From the NCBI RefSeq assembly GCF_026319325.1, contig NZ_JAPDMU010000006.1, positions 28,723 through 92,722 of the forward strand: a DNA stretch of 64,000 bases, in the 5' to 3' direction. A program made the translations under genes and the position numbers. This document shows, piece by piece, positions 17,181-26,507 of the stretch (position 1 is its first letter; every line of letters begins with the position of its first letter). The DNA comes from Methylophaga sp. OBS3 (GTDB lineage: Bacteria; Pseudomonadota; Gammaproteobacteria; Nitrosococcales; Methylophagaceae). The notes under the pieces were generated by a model. That model made no database searches and was not told the DNA's origin. It was given only the letters and a program-made list of their open reading frames with translations.

Positions 17181-18689
17181 ATGTTTTACAAACTTGCCTC
17201 AAACCCAACCTATATGCCATCCCAACTAATGGTTAGGCTTTTTACAGCAATCGCAAGCCTTCTCCTCTCCGTTTATGCATTTGCAACAGATGACCTTATC
17301 AATTCTGATGGGGTTCTCTATATAGACATGGCAAGGGCTTTTTTGGAGGGTGGCCTATCCCAATCTGCCGAGCTTTATGACTGGCCGTTCTTTTCCATTT
17401 TGGTTGCGGCAATACACTTATTAACAGGTATACCTCTTGAAAGAAGCGGTGAACTCTTAAATATTGTGCTTTTTGTTGTATTTACGGACGCCTTGCTTTT
17501 GATAGGTCAAAAGTTACTCCCCAATACTCGACACCTTTTAATTGCAGGATTGTTTATTCTTGGTTTTACCTTATTTGTAGATTACAGGGCATACCTATTT
17601 AGAGACCTTGGCTATTGGGCATTTATAAGTTTAAGCCTTTATTTCTTTATTACATTTCAGGAAGCACCTAAACTTTCTAAAGCCATTTATTGGCAATTAT
17701 CAATACTTTTCGCAATATTGTTCCGAGTGGAGGGTGTTGCTTTTGCAGCATTAATGCCGCTTTTGCTTCTCGCTAAGCAAGAGCCAGTAGTTAATCGCGT
17801 AAAAAACCTTGCAATGCTATGGGCACCTTTCCTTATTATTGCGATATCAGCGATAACCTTTGCATTAAGTACATCAGAAATATCAAGCTCATTCGCCAAA
17901 CTCGGAGAAGTTTTAAGATATATTAATTTTTCAGATAACCTTGAAAACTTTTACGAGCGGGCAGACGTAATAAACTTGCACGTTCTAAGTCAATTCGCTA
18001 AAGATGATGGTGCGCTTGTGCTTTTCTCGGGGCTACTCGTCATGATGGCTGTTGATGTAATAACAGCATTAAGTATTGGTTATTTGATTCTATACTTAAT
18101 TTCTAGACACCAAACTAAACCTCTACAGATAAACCCTATTACAAAAAATACATTAGAAATATTTATTCTAATTAATATTTTAATTTTAGCTGTTTTTTGT
18201 TTAACAAAGTTTTTCCTCAGTACTCGGTATGCATTCATGCTGGTAACAGCATTATTTTTACTGATGTTACCGAGACTTTGTCAGTATGTTGATCAAGCCC
18301 TAATAAATAAATCAAAGTTTGGGTTAGCGCTTACCTTTTTAGTTTTGATTTCAGGGCCAATTGATGGTCTAACGAGCTCGGTTTCTAAGTCCTATATAAA
18401 AGAATCTGCTTTATGGGCTGCCCAAAACTTACCGGAGAATACTTCGACATTGGCGTTTGACACCATTAGTGATTATTACTTACGTGAAAATCAAGCCAAA
18501 ACCGATGTTCACCTCGCCGTTAGAACGCCAAAAATTAAAGACAGAAATTATGACTATCTCATTGTTGTGGTTAAGAAAAAAGACACTGACTTACAAAGCC
18601 AGTTAAAACAGATTAATAGTCGGGTTATTTTCTCATCGGAAAACAATAGAGGCGACAAGTCCCTCGTCCTTCAAACTATGTCAGATTAA
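17181..18689 (+). CDS. Polytopic membrane protein, probable GT-C-type glycosyltransferase
   Basis: 502 residues with roughly ten to eleven hydrophobic helices and a soluble C-terminal segment of about 100 residues. An acidic first loop (DDLINSDGVLYIDMARAFLEGG) after helix 1 fits GT-C enzymes that use polyprenyl-phosphate sugars and keep a catalytic Asp in that loop. I infer a periplasmic glycosyltransferase acting on LPS, but no family-specific motif proves it. AAGAG lies six bases before the ATG. AT-rich like its neighbours, suggesting acquisition. It sits between the InaA-like kinase and a GT4 gene. Confidence 0.7.
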   Translation: MFYKLASNPTYMPSQLMVRLFTAIASLLLSVYAFATDDLINSDGVLYIDMARAFLEGGLSQSAELYDWPFFSILVAAIHLLTGIPLERSGELLNIVLFVVFTDALLLIGQKLLPNTRHLLIAGLFILGFTLFVDYRAYLFRDLGYWAFISLSLYFFITFQEAPKLSKAIYWQLSILFAILFRVEGVAFAALMPLLLLAKQEPVVNRVKNLAMLWAPFLIIAISAITFALSTSEISSSFAKLGEVLRYINFSDNLENFYERADVINLHVLSQFAKDDGALVLFSGLLVMMAVDVITALSIGYLILYLISRHQTKPLQINPITKNTLEIFILINILILAVFCLTKFFLSTRYAFMLVTALFLLMLPRLCQYVDQALINKSKFGLALTFLVLISGPIDGLTSSVSKSYIKESALWAAQNLPENTSTLAFDTISDYYLRENQAKTDVHLAVRTPKIKDRNYDYLIVVVKKKDTDLQSQLKQINSRVIFSSENNRGDKSLVLQTMSD

Positions 18690-18698
18690 AACTTAACA

Positions 18699-19811
18699 AT
18701 GCAAACGTCATCTAAGTGTCACTATGTGTTACAAATTTGTCATAGCTATTATGACCCTTTCCTTGACTGTGCAAGACAATATGCGGCGCTATTCAACAGT
18801 AAACCTTTCAAAGTTATCACTGTGTTTTTGTCAGGGGAAAAATCTGATGAAGTTGCTAATAAAGCGGGGGCAGATGAAGTCGTATTTTTGGAATACAGCA
18901 GTAAGCAACTGACAGGCTTAAAATTAAACATCATCAGTGATATTCGAAAAATATCAAAACAATACCCGTTTGATTTTTGCATCGCTCACCGTATAAAACC
19001 CACCTATGTTGCTTTGATGGCTACGAAACTTCCGGTGCTTAGTATTCAGCATACATTTGGCTGTTTTGATCGTTTGGGTCGTCAACTTTTAGTTAACTTA
19101 TTTAAACAACGGGTAAATATAATTGCAGTTTCAAATGCTTTAAGAGATGAAATTCGTAACCGTTTTAATAAATGGCCAAAAAATAGGATTACAACCCTCT
19201 ATAACCATTTAGATATTAGTAAAGTTACAAATGAACAAGTATCTCAATTAGAGGCTAGAAAAAAACTCCAAATCCCGGAAAATGCCTGGATTATCGGTAA
19301 TGTAGGTCGACTGCATCCCGATAAGGACCAAGCAACTTTGATTCGTGCATTCGCCAAAGCCAAACCAAACCTTCCAGAAAACAGTTACCTAGTTATCGTT
19401 GGAAAAGGAAGGCTGGAAGATGAACTAAAGCAACTTTCCAGAGCCCTTGCTGTAGATACACATATTATTTTTACAGGCCCTGTTACCAATGCTAGCGCTT
19501 ACTTTAAAGCTTTCGATATTTTTGTGCTGAGCTCAGACAGCGAGCCCTTTGGAATGGTACTACTTGAAGCAATGGCCGCAAATATCCCAATTATATGTTC
19601 TGATTGTGGCGGAGGTGGGGAGATAACTCAGCCTATTGGACATTTATTCCCTTTTCAAAATGAAGAAGTTTTATCAGAGTTGATTACCGTTCAAGCTTTA
19701 AGTCATGAAGATGTTAACCACATCCCCTACCTCGCTCAAAACTTTTCAGATGAGGCCGTAAGTAGAACATTTTGGGAAACATCTTACCCAGCGTTAACAA
19801 AAAATTATTAA
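18699..19811 (+). CDS. GT4-family glycosyltransferase
   Basis: GT-B fold glycosyltransferase with a retaining GT4 C-terminal domain: IIGNVGRLHPDKDQATLIRAFAKA, YLVIVGKGRLEDELKQL, DIFVLSSDSEPFGMVLLEAMAANIPII with the EX7E motif (SEPFGMVLLEAMA). The N-terminal acceptor domain starts at YVLQICHSYYDPFLDCARQY. 370 residues, complete. Donor and acceptor are not predictable; the context says outer-core LPS sugar. The gene starts nine bases after the GT-C-like gene and has no strong ribosome-binding site. Confidence 0.88.
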   Translation: MQTSSKCHYVLQICHSYYDPFLDCARQYAALFNSKPFKVITVFLSGEKSDEVANKAGADEVVFLEYSSKQLTGLKLNIISDIRKISKQYPFDFCIAHRIKPTYVALMATKLPVLSIQHTFGCFDRLGRQLLVNLFKQRVNIIAVSNALRDEIRNRFNKWPKNRITTLYNHLDISKVTNEQVSQLEARKKLQIPENAWIIGNVGRLHPDKDQATLIRAFAKAKPNLPENSYLVIVGKGRLEDELKQLSRALAVDTHIIFTGPVTNASAYFKAFDIFVLSSDSEPFGMVLLEAMAANIPIICSDCGGGGEITQPIGHLFPFQNEEVLSELITVQALSHEDVNHIPYLAQNFSDEAVSRTFWETSYPALTKNY

Positions 19812-19838
19812 CTTCACCGTATAAATTAAAAGATAATC

Positions 19839-20742
19839 ATGGCCAATATTTCGATTGTTAAGTTGATTCCATACTTTGGTAAATGGCCTGATTGGTTTGA
19901 GCTTTTCTTACTGAGTTGCGAGTTCAATACCACTGTAAACTGGATATTCTATACAGACTGCCCTATCCCAGACAAAACGTTGCCAAATGTGAAGTTCATC
20001 CAGACTAGTTTTGAAAATTACAAAAGCATGGTCAGTGACAAACTGGATATCAAATTTACTCCTACATCTGCATATAAACTTTGCGATCTTAAGCCTGCAT
20101 TAGGCTATATTCACCATGAGGAAATTGCTGGTTACGACTTTTATGCCTTTGGCGATATTGATGTTATTTATGGCCAAATTCGACAGTTCATCACAGATGA
20201 AATGCTCAACAAATACGATGTTATTGGCACACATGATCGGAGACTTTCAGGCCACTTTTGCTTCTTTCGTAATAATGAAAGAAACCGAAATGCTTTTAGA
20301 AAAATAAAGCACTGGCAGAAACTATTGGAAACCGAACAACACCTTGGCATTGATGAGTCTAAGTTTTCTAAAATATTTGTTGCCCACAAAAACCATCCAA
20401 AATGGTTACAAAAACTTTGGAGTATATCTTCTCGACATCAAAGAAAAGTAATATATAAAGAACAGTTTAGTACTATCCTCTCACCAATCCTCTGGTGCGG
20501 CGGACAAAAAACATCCTGAATCATGGCGTTGGCATAACGGTAACTTATCCAACGACATAGATGATAAGTGTTTTATGTATCTGCACTTCATGAACTGGAA
20601 GTCTAGTCGATGATTACCAAAGCAATATAGAGGGAACGGCGCTGCATGGGAGAACGTGAGCCCCTTAGTGAAGGTATCTATAAATACCGCTAGGCAAGAA
20701 GGTTTTAAAATTTCGACTGATGGTTTTACTGCTATCAACTAA
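19839..20742 (+). pseudogene. Broken DUF6625-like glycosyltransferase-type gene (frameshift plus stop)
   Basis: The open part (19839-20519) encodes 226 residues starting MANISIVKLIPYFGKWPDWF, with YDFYAFGDIDVIYG, a DxD-like nucleotide-sugar site; I assign it to the DUF6625-type putative glycosyltransferases. It breaks at an A6 run at 20506-20511. Removing one A joins GGQ to KHPESWRWHNGNLSND and runs through FMYLHFMNWKSSR to a TGA at 20611-20613. The same frame then continues LPKQYRGNGAAWENV to a TAA at 20740-20742. So there is one frameshift and one in-frame stop, the latter explainable by TGG to TGA. Either a recent pseudogene or sequence errors. AT-rich. Confidence 0.75.
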
Positions 20743-20817
20743 AAATACAGTTAATAACGCCAACTCTAATTCGCTTGTTATAATTAAACGTTTATTTTTC
20801 AAATATCGACTTAATTT

Positions 20818-22542
20818 ATGATTATTCTGGGTTTGTCCGGTGCAGTAAGCCATGATGCTTCAGCTGCAATCTATGTTGATGGTAAGTTAATTGCCGCAGC
20901 CGAAGAAGAACGTTTCCTCAGAGACAAGCATGCTAAAGGCAAAATGGCTTATGAAGCCACCAAGTTTTGCCTCGAACAAGCCGGCATTCGTCCCGATGAA
21001 GTTGATGTCGTTGCATTTCCTTATGCCAAAATTGGCCTGAGTTCTCCTGCGAGATGGCACTATGCTAAACGGCATTGGTATGCACCCGACCGCGCAATAA
21101 CAGCGTTATTTGCTGGTAACCGCCGTTACTGGCGTAATCATCGTCAGGTCATGAAATTGCTTGATGATTTGGGCATTGACTCAAAACGCGTCAAATTTAT
21201 GCCTGTAGAACATCACTTAGCGCATGCAAGTAGTGCCTATCACTTAAGTGGATTCAAAGAAAAAACGGCCATCATTGGTATTGATGGTAAAGGTGAATAT
21301 GCGACCACTTTCTTTGGTTATGGCGAGAATGGCCGTATTCATAAAATCAAAGAGTTTTATGATCCAGATTCACTTGGTGGCATGTATGGTGCTCTAACTG
21401 AATTTCTTGGCTTTGAAATGCTCGATGGAGAATTTAAAGTGATGGGTATGGCACCTTATGGTGATCCCAAGCGCTTTGACTTTTCCCCTTTGATTTCATG
21501 CAAAGACGGTGACTTTAAGGTCAACACCAAACTCGTCAATACTGTTGGCTGGCGTCGATATAAACAAGACGGCAAAGGTTATTTCTTTAGCCCAGAACTC
21601 ATTGATTGGCTGGGCCCTATGCGGCACGGCGATGAAAAGGATGAGCCGTATATTGATTATGCCGCCAGCATTCAAGACTTGCTGGAGAAAACCGCCTTAC
21701 ATCTGATCGATTTTTATCTGGGTGACATTATTCGCGAAACCGGAAAAATTGCTTACGCAGGTGGTGTGGCATTAAACGTAAAACTCAACCAACGTATTAT
21801 TGCGATGCCGGGCGTAAAAGAGCTGTTTGTACAGCCGGCTGCAGGGGATGCTGGTACAGCGATTGGTGCAGCAAGTTATGCCTCTGAGTTACTTGGTACG
21901 CCAGTTGAGAAAATGACACATGCTTATTTGGGGCCTTCTTATACCAACGAGCAATGTATTGAGGCCTGTGAAAAATACACGCGTCCGGTCAGCTGGCAAT
22001 ATTTAGATGATGTCTGTGCGCAAACTGCGAAACTGCTTGATGATGGTAATCCCGTTGCTTGGTTCCAAGGCCGCATGGAGTTCGGTCCTCGAGCATTAGG
22101 TAACCGCAGTATCTTAGGCTCTCCAAGCCATTCTGGTGTTGCCGATCGTATTAATGAACAAATCAAATACCGTGAGCGCTGGCGTCCATTCTGCCCAAGT
22201 ATGCTGGATAAAGTTGCGCCAGAAATTTTGCAAACAGATCACCCTAGCCCATACATGACATTTACTTTTGATGTCGCTGAAAGTTGGAAGTCTCGCATTC
22301 CGGAAGTTGTTCATGAGGATGGCACTGCTCGCGCACAAATTGTGACCAGAGACACCAACGCACGTTATTACTCGCTTTTAGAAGAGATGGAAAAACTTAA
22401 TGGCAATGCTGTTATGTTGAATACATCTTTAAACCGTCGTGGTGAGCCGATGGTTTGTAGCCCAACAGATGCTTTGAATATGTTCTTTGGCTCGGATCTT
22501 CAGTATTTAGTAATGGAAGACATATTGGTAACTAAAGATTAA
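20818..22542 (+). CDS. Carbamoyltransferase, NodU/WapO family
   Basis: 574-residue O-carbamoyltransferase of the NodU/CmcH/TobZ type, using carbamoyl phosphate and ATP. The N-terminal Kae1-like domain opens ILGLSGAVSHDASAAIYVDG and carries the metal-binding EHHLAHASSAYH, then AYAGGVALNVKLNQRI. The C-terminal YrdC-like domain has FGPRALGNRSILGSP and MLNTSLNRRGEPMVCSP. Full length. In Pseudomonas aeruginosa a core-locus member (WapO) carbamoylates a heptose at O-7; the location beside waaF and heptose genes suggests the same here, by inference. Composition returns towards the genome norm. Its TAA shares TTAA with the stop of the convergent CgeB-like gene. Confidence 0.92.
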   Translation: MIILGLSGAVSHDASAAIYVDGKLIAAAEEERFLRDKHAKGKMAYEATKFCLEQAGIRPDEVDVVAFPYAKIGLSSPARWHYAKRHWYAPDRAITALFAGNRRYWRNHRQVMKLLDDLGIDSKRVKFMPVEHHLAHASSAYHLSGFKEKTAIIGIDGKGEYATTFFGYGENGRIHKIKEFYDPDSLGGMYGALTEFLGFEMLDGEFKVMGMAPYGDPKRFDFSPLISCKDGDFKVNTKLVNTVGWRRYKQDGKGYFFSPELIDWLGPMRHGDEKDEPYIDYAASIQDLLEKTALHLIDFYLGDIIRETGKIAYAGGVALNVKLNQRIIAMPGVKELFVQPAAGDAGTAIGAASYASELLGTPVEKMTHAYLGPSYTNEQCIEACEKYTRPVSWQYLDDVCAQTAKLLDDGNPVAWFQGRMEFGPRALGNRSILGSPSHSGVADRINEQIKYRERWRPFCPSMLDKVAPEILQTDHPSPYMTFTFDVAESWKSRIPEVVHEDGTARAQIVTRDTNARYYSLLEEMEKLNGNAVMLNTSLNRRGEPMVCSPTDALNMFFGSDLQYLVMEDILVTKD

Positions 22543-23594
22543 TCAACAATTACCTTATCTATTTGATTAAGCATATCATTTACCCTGACAGGCCAAGTGT
22601 ACAGTTTAGAGACCTTCTCTCTAGCTCGCTGTGCAATGGCCTGTCTTGATGAGTCATTTTTTAAATAAAACTGTACCTTATCTCGTAATTCATCAGAGCC
22701 ATTGAATGTCTCAATTTCTTTACCTAACTCAAATATATTTGCCACTTCGTCGCAATAGTCAGTCAACATAAAGCACCCTGCAGCCATTGCCTCAAAAATA
22801 CGCAAGTTGATACCCGTTTCTGCTGCATAAAATGGTGCTCTGGTGATATTTAAGATAATCTTTGCGTTAGCCATATGCTGATACAAGTCATTACCCCAAA
22901 CAGGCTTATCAGTCACAGATTGTTTTAGTGCATCTGACATTAGAGGGAAGTGTCGCTTCCAACGGCTACCAAAGACTGATACATATTCAGCAATATGCTC
23001 TAGCATAAAAATGCGCCGCAAATCACCGCTTCCTACAAAAAGCACATCTCGGTCAACCTTATTTCTTTCTGGCAACTGCACTGAATGAGCTCCAAAAGGA
23101 GAGAACGAGGCTTGATAGCCCTTTCTTTGCAGAAAGTCAGTTACAACTTTAGAAAAAGAAAAAACGTGATCATAGACTGAAATTTCTTGCTGCAAAAAGA
23201 AAATAAACTCACGACGATTCGAGTAGAGATTACAACTGTCAGTATCGTACAGAAATAATTTGGCTTTATACCGCATAGCAAGATTCTTAAGTGCTTTTGG
23301 ATCAATGAATCTGTATACAAAACCAACGACAATCACAATATTAGGCTGATTCAGTTTAAAAATACCCTCCAAAGCATCAAATCGACACTTCGGCAAATAG
23401 GTGAAACTATCTTTATCAAGCTGCTTATTACGTATTTTTTTAATTGCTTCCCTAGGTTTATAAAAACGTAGTCTTGGAAGGGATGCAAGGTTGCAATATT
23501 GGCTTCTTTCTCCTAAATCAAGCACTGACTGATGAATATCTTTTCCAAGTGAAATCCCCCCGATTCCATCCAAAATCAAAATATTCTTTGTCAT
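22539..23594 (-). CDS. CgeB-like glycosyltransferase
   Basis: About 351 residues. The C-terminal half shows the glycosyltransferase group-1 pattern INLRIFEAMAAGCFMLTDYCDEVANIFELGKEI, as in CgeB spore-maturation-like enzymes. The N-terminal half has a Rossmann-like start (NILILDGIGGISLGKDIHQSV) and a VLFVGSGDLRRIFMLEHIAEYVSVFGSRW link. Donor and acceptor unknown; the context says LPS. I chose ATG 23594 because GGGTG lies about seven bases upstream; Mets at residues 1 and 4 of the longer reading lack spacing. Last gene of the waaP run, 135 bases after the YrbL-like gene; AT-rich. Confidence 0.78.
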   Translation of the reverse strand: MTKNILILDGIGGISLGKDIHQSVLDLGERSQYCNLASLPRLRFYKPREAIKKIRNKQLDKDSFTYLPKCRFDALEGIFKLNQPNIVIVVGFVYRFIDPKALKNLAMRYKAKLFLYDTDSCNLYSNRREFIFFLQQEISVYDHVFSFSKVVTDFLQRKGYQASFSPFGAHSVQLPERNKVDRDVLFVGSGDLRRIFMLEHIAEYVSVFGSRWKRHFPLMSDALKQSVTDKPVWGNDLYQHMANAKIILNITRAPFYAAETGINLRIFEAMAAGCFMLTDYCDEVANIFELGKEIETFNGSDELRDKVQFYLKNDSSRQAIAQRAREKVSKLYTWPVRVNDMLNQIDKVIVD

Positions 23595-23729
23595 TGCCAT
23601 CACCCACAAAATTAATGCGTATTTTTACCAAGCAGCTTAACCCCTATACAGAATCAATGCTCTCGAGTTATCAACAGCCCAAAAAGAGCGCTTCCGTTTT
23701 GTCGACACTCCATCATTTCTTAACAAGAC

Positions 23730-24347
23730 TTAAATTAACCCCATTAAACTTAAAAGCTTATCGTTAAACGGATACATTCGTTTAATACGACGCTCAAAGT
23801 CTTTCCATTTGCGTTGAATTTTGTGCCTACCTAAATAAGGCACATAGGTCATGATTGGTATCCAATCAGAGTTACCGATATTATCGACAATCACACAGCG
23901 CCACCTGTCTTCATTAACTTGCTGAAAAACAATATTTTTCGGCTTTAAAGACATAGTGATAATGTTAAACCGAAGTAGATAATTTTTGAGTTCATTAAAC
24001 TCAAAAATCAACTCATTGAGGTGAGCTTCCGTTAATTTTGCATCCCCAAGATAATACTCCAATGTTTTAGAGACATGACCGCTAGTATCACGAATCAATT
24101 CAAACATTGCTGCAGGGCCAAGGTTTGTCTCTACGTTACCGTAAAATTTGGGCAAACCTTCCCAAGAGATTTTTCTTTTTTGTAATAACGCGTAATAACC
24201 TTGTTCACGTGCTTCTTCCTGAGAGCCACGATTCACCCTGTTACGATCAACCCTAACTTTTATACATCTATCTGGAAAATCTGGATGTAAATAAACATCA
24301 CGATGTAAACCCTGGCCGATCAGTAGGCCAACATTAAGCTCGATCAA
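23730..24347 (-). CDS. YrbL-like kinase-fold protein
   Basis: 205 residues of the YrbL family (in E. coli a PhoP-network protein of unknown biochemical role). Family markers are the opening IGQGLHRDVYLHPDFPDRCIKV, the GLPKFYGNVETNLGPAAMFELIRD block, the catalytic-loop equivalent ITMSLKPKNIV (no Asp before KPxN, as in other YrbL proteins) and VIVDNIGNSDWIP. It belongs to the protein-kinase-like fold near LPS kinases. It overlaps galE by four bases (ATGA) and lies in the waaP-to-CgeB run. I infer a role in core phosphorylation or its control, with low confidence. Confidence 0.85.
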   Translation of the reverse strand: MIELNVGLLIGQGLHRDVYLHPDFPDRCIKVRVDRNRVNRGSQEEAREQGYYALLQKRKISWEGLPKFYGNVETNLGPAAMFELIRDTSGHVSKTLEYYLGDAKLTEAHLNELIFEFNELKNYLLRFNIITMSLKPKNIVFQQVNEDRWRCVIVDNIGNSDWIPIMTYVPYLGRHKIQRKWKDFERRIKRMYPFNDKLLSLMGLI

Positions 24348-25369
24348 TCACCGTATCCTTCTGGATTTTGTTGTTGCCATCGCCATGCATCTATCAGCAT
24401 GTCTTCCAATGTTTTTTCTGTTTTCCAACCTAGTAAGGCACTCGCCAATGAAGCATTCGCGTAATAAATAGCAACATCGCCAGCACGACGGTCAACTAAT
24501 TCATATGGTATGGAAATACCGGTTACAAGCTCGAAAGTCTTAACAATTTCTAGAACACTATAACCATGGCCAGCACCAAGATTGATTGGTGTGCACATGC
24601 CTGCTGATTGTTTTTCCAAGAATTGTAACGCTTTAACATGACCTCGCGCCAAATCAATAACGTGGATATAGTCCCGGACACCGGTACCATCTACCGTCGG
24701 ATAATCACTACCAAAAACCGACAACTTCTCAAGTTTCCCAATAGCAACTTGCGTCACGTAAGGTAATAAGTTGTTGGGGATTTGGGCCGGATCTTCGCCA
24801 ATCAAGCCACTTGGATGCGCGCCGGCCGGGTTGAAATACCTTAGTAGCGCCACCTTGAATAGTTCTGGTCTTGACTGCACAACATCCGCCAACATCTGCT
24901 CAATAAACAGCTTACTTCGACCATAGGGATTTGTCGCAAACAATGGAAAAGACTCATCCATTGGCACCGTTTCAGGGTCGCCATAAACCGTTGCGGAAGA
25001 ACTAAAGACAAAGTTGCCTACATTGGCTTGCTGCATAACCTGTAGCAATACCAATGTCGAATCCAAGTTATTTTGGTAATAGCGAATAGGCTCGGCACAA
25101 GACTCACCAACAGCTTTCAAACCAGCAAGGTGAATAACGGCATCGATAGAATGGGCCTTAAATACCTCAGATAAGGCTTCTGCCTCTCTGACGTCTTGAT
25201 GATAAAAGTGAACTTTTTTTGCTGTAATTCTTTCAATGCGTTCAATGACGGCGAAACGACTGTTAGACAAGTTATCAACAACGACCACATCATAACCAGC
25301 ATCAAGCAACTCGACGCAAATGTGACTACCTATGTAGCCAGCACCACCGGTGACAAGAACAGTTTTAAT
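24344..25369 (-). CDS. galE: UDP-glucose 4-epimerase GalE with AUU start codon
   Basis: NAD-dependent short-chain epimerase interconverting UDP-glucose and UDP-galactose, supplying galactose for LPS. The NAD motif TGGAGYIGSHICVELL, catalytic SSSATVYG with YGRSK, and the late DYIHVIDLARGH are all present. The conserved N-terminus KTVLVTGGAGYIGSH lies upstream of every in-frame ATG, GTG or TTG. The only sensible first codon is ATT at 25369-25367, giving the family's normal start and 341 residues, with AAAAAGGA eight bases before it. The next start-like codon, TTG at 25309, would delete the NAD-binding loop. The start overlaps the waaG stop by five bases (ATTAA). Confidence 0.93.
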   Translation of the reverse strand: MKTVLVTGGAGYIGSHICVELLDAGYDVVVVDNLSNSRFAVIERIERITAKKVHFYHQDVREAEALSEVFKAHSIDAVIHLAGLKAVGESCAEPIRYYQNNLDSTLVLLQVMQQANVGNFVFSSSATVYGDPETVPMDESFPLFATNPYGRSKLFIEQMLADVVQSRPELFKVALLRYFNPAGAHPSGLIGEDPAQIPNNLLPYVTQVAIGKLEKLSVFGSDYPTVDGTGVRDYIHVIDLARGHVKALQFLEKQSAGMCTPINLGAGHGYSVLEIVKTFELVTGISIPYELVDRRAGDVAIYYANASLASALLGWKTEKTLEDMLIDAWRWQQQNPEGYGD

Positions 25370-26507
25370 GGCTTCTATCCTTTTTACTTTTTGCTAAGTC
25401 TTCAATCAATTTCGCAGCCTTCTGCGGCATGCTATAGAGGTCTTCATTTTTAGCATAATGAATTGCATTATCAGACCAGCGCTTTAGCTTGTCTGAATCT
25501 AACATCTCAACTAACAACTTGGTAAAAGAGTCCGTGTTTTCGGGAGACTCAATTAAGTGGCCAGCCTGAGACTGCTCAACATGATTTGCATAACCACAAG
25601 CACTACTAACCAACTGTGGTAATCCGGCAACCATCGCTTCAAGGATCACGGTTCCAGTATTTTCAGAGCGTGCTGGATGCATAAATAAATCGGCCGCTTG
25701 TAACCACTGGGGAACATCACTTCGCCCCCCCATAAAGTTTACATTTGCACTGATATTTAATTGCCGGGCCAAATATTCAAACGGCTTTTGATTATCTTCA
25801 CCAACAACAAAAATATGGGTTCTATTACGAAGCGCTTCGGGTAAAGATGCAATTCCTTTAATAGCAAAATCGACACCTTTACGTTTGAAACCAGATCCAA
25901 TCATAAGCAATAAAAAATCGTCACTCGTCAGTCCTAGAGTTTCTCGAAGTGTTTGACGTTGTTGTTGCCAATCAGCTGGTCGGGTTCTCTCCGGATCGAT
26001 ACCTGGTGGTAAATCAACAAGTCGACTATCAGGTGTCTTGTATATTTCTTGGAACAACCGACGTTGAACCGAAGAAATCATCATTGATACCGTTTTGGTA
26101 TCACGACCAAATACAGCTCGCTCCCATTCAGAATAAAATTTAACACGTCCAAATAATCTTGAAACAGGATAGTGCCACTCTTGTCGAGCTCGAGCTAAAT
26201 AACATGGATCAGCCGCATAGTAGAGATCCAAGCCGGGCATCTTATTAAATCCGATAACAAGATCGTAATGACCCGCTGATAATTTTGGTTGAACTTGATG
26301 ATAAAAATCACGCATTCTCGCGTGGTTACTATACCCTGAGACCTCTATATTTATACGGTTAAACCCCGGAATATCTTCACCGTGCCACTCGATACAGTAG
26401 ACATCAATTTCATCACCAGCGTCTCTTCGCAATTCAAGAATTCGACGAAAATCTCTAGCCAATCCTCCAAACGGAAAATATTTATAGAGACAAACTGCTA
26501 ATTTCAT
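25365..26507 (-). CDS. waaG: LPS core glucosyltransferase I WaaG
   Basis: GT4 enzyme that adds the first hexose (glucose in enterics) of the outer core to heptose II. Matches WaaG closely along its length: CLYKYFPFGGLARDFRRI at the start, VIGFNKMPGLDLYYAADPCY, VDLPPGIDPER, GSGFKRKGVDFAIKGIASLPEALRN and VILEAMVAGLPQLVSSACGY with the EX7E Glu residues. In Pseudomonas the WaaG homolog transfers GalNAc, so the sugar here is uncertain. 380 residues. It overlaps the upstream kinase gene by 26 bases and galE by five. Confidence 0.94.
   Translation of the reverse strand: MKLAVCLYKYFPFGGLARDFRRILELRRDAGDEIDVYCIEWHGEDIPGFNRINIEVSGYSNHARMRDFYHQVQPKLSAGHYDLVIGFNKMPGLDLYYAADPCYLARARQEWHYPVSRLFGRVKFYSEWERAVFGRDTKTVSMMISSVQRRLFQEIYKTPDSRLVDLPPGIDPERTRPADWQQQRQTLRETLGLTSDDFLLLMIGSGFKRKGVDFAIKGIASLPEALRNRTHIFVVGEDNQKPFEYLARQLNISANVNFMGGRSDVPQWLQAADLFMHPARSENTGTVILEAMVAGLPQLVSSACGYANHVEQSQAGHLIESPENTDSFTKLLVEMLDSDKLKRWSDNAIHYAKNEDLYSMPQKAAKLIEDLAKSKKDRSH
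25378..25385 (-). promoter_or_regulatory. Ribosome-binding site that decides the ATT start of galE
   Basis: AAAAAGGA on the minus strand lies eight bases before the ATT at 25369, inside the last codons of waaG. No ATG, GTG or TTG stands at a useful distance in the galE frame, so this site supports initiation at ATT, possibly coupled to waaG termination. Confidence 0.65.

Noticed and set aside
24344..25309. GalE starting at TTG 25309 (321 residues)
   Set aside because: It deletes the GxxGxxG NAD-binding loop that is perfectly encoded just upstream; a start at ATT 25369 with a ribosome-binding site explains the sequence better.
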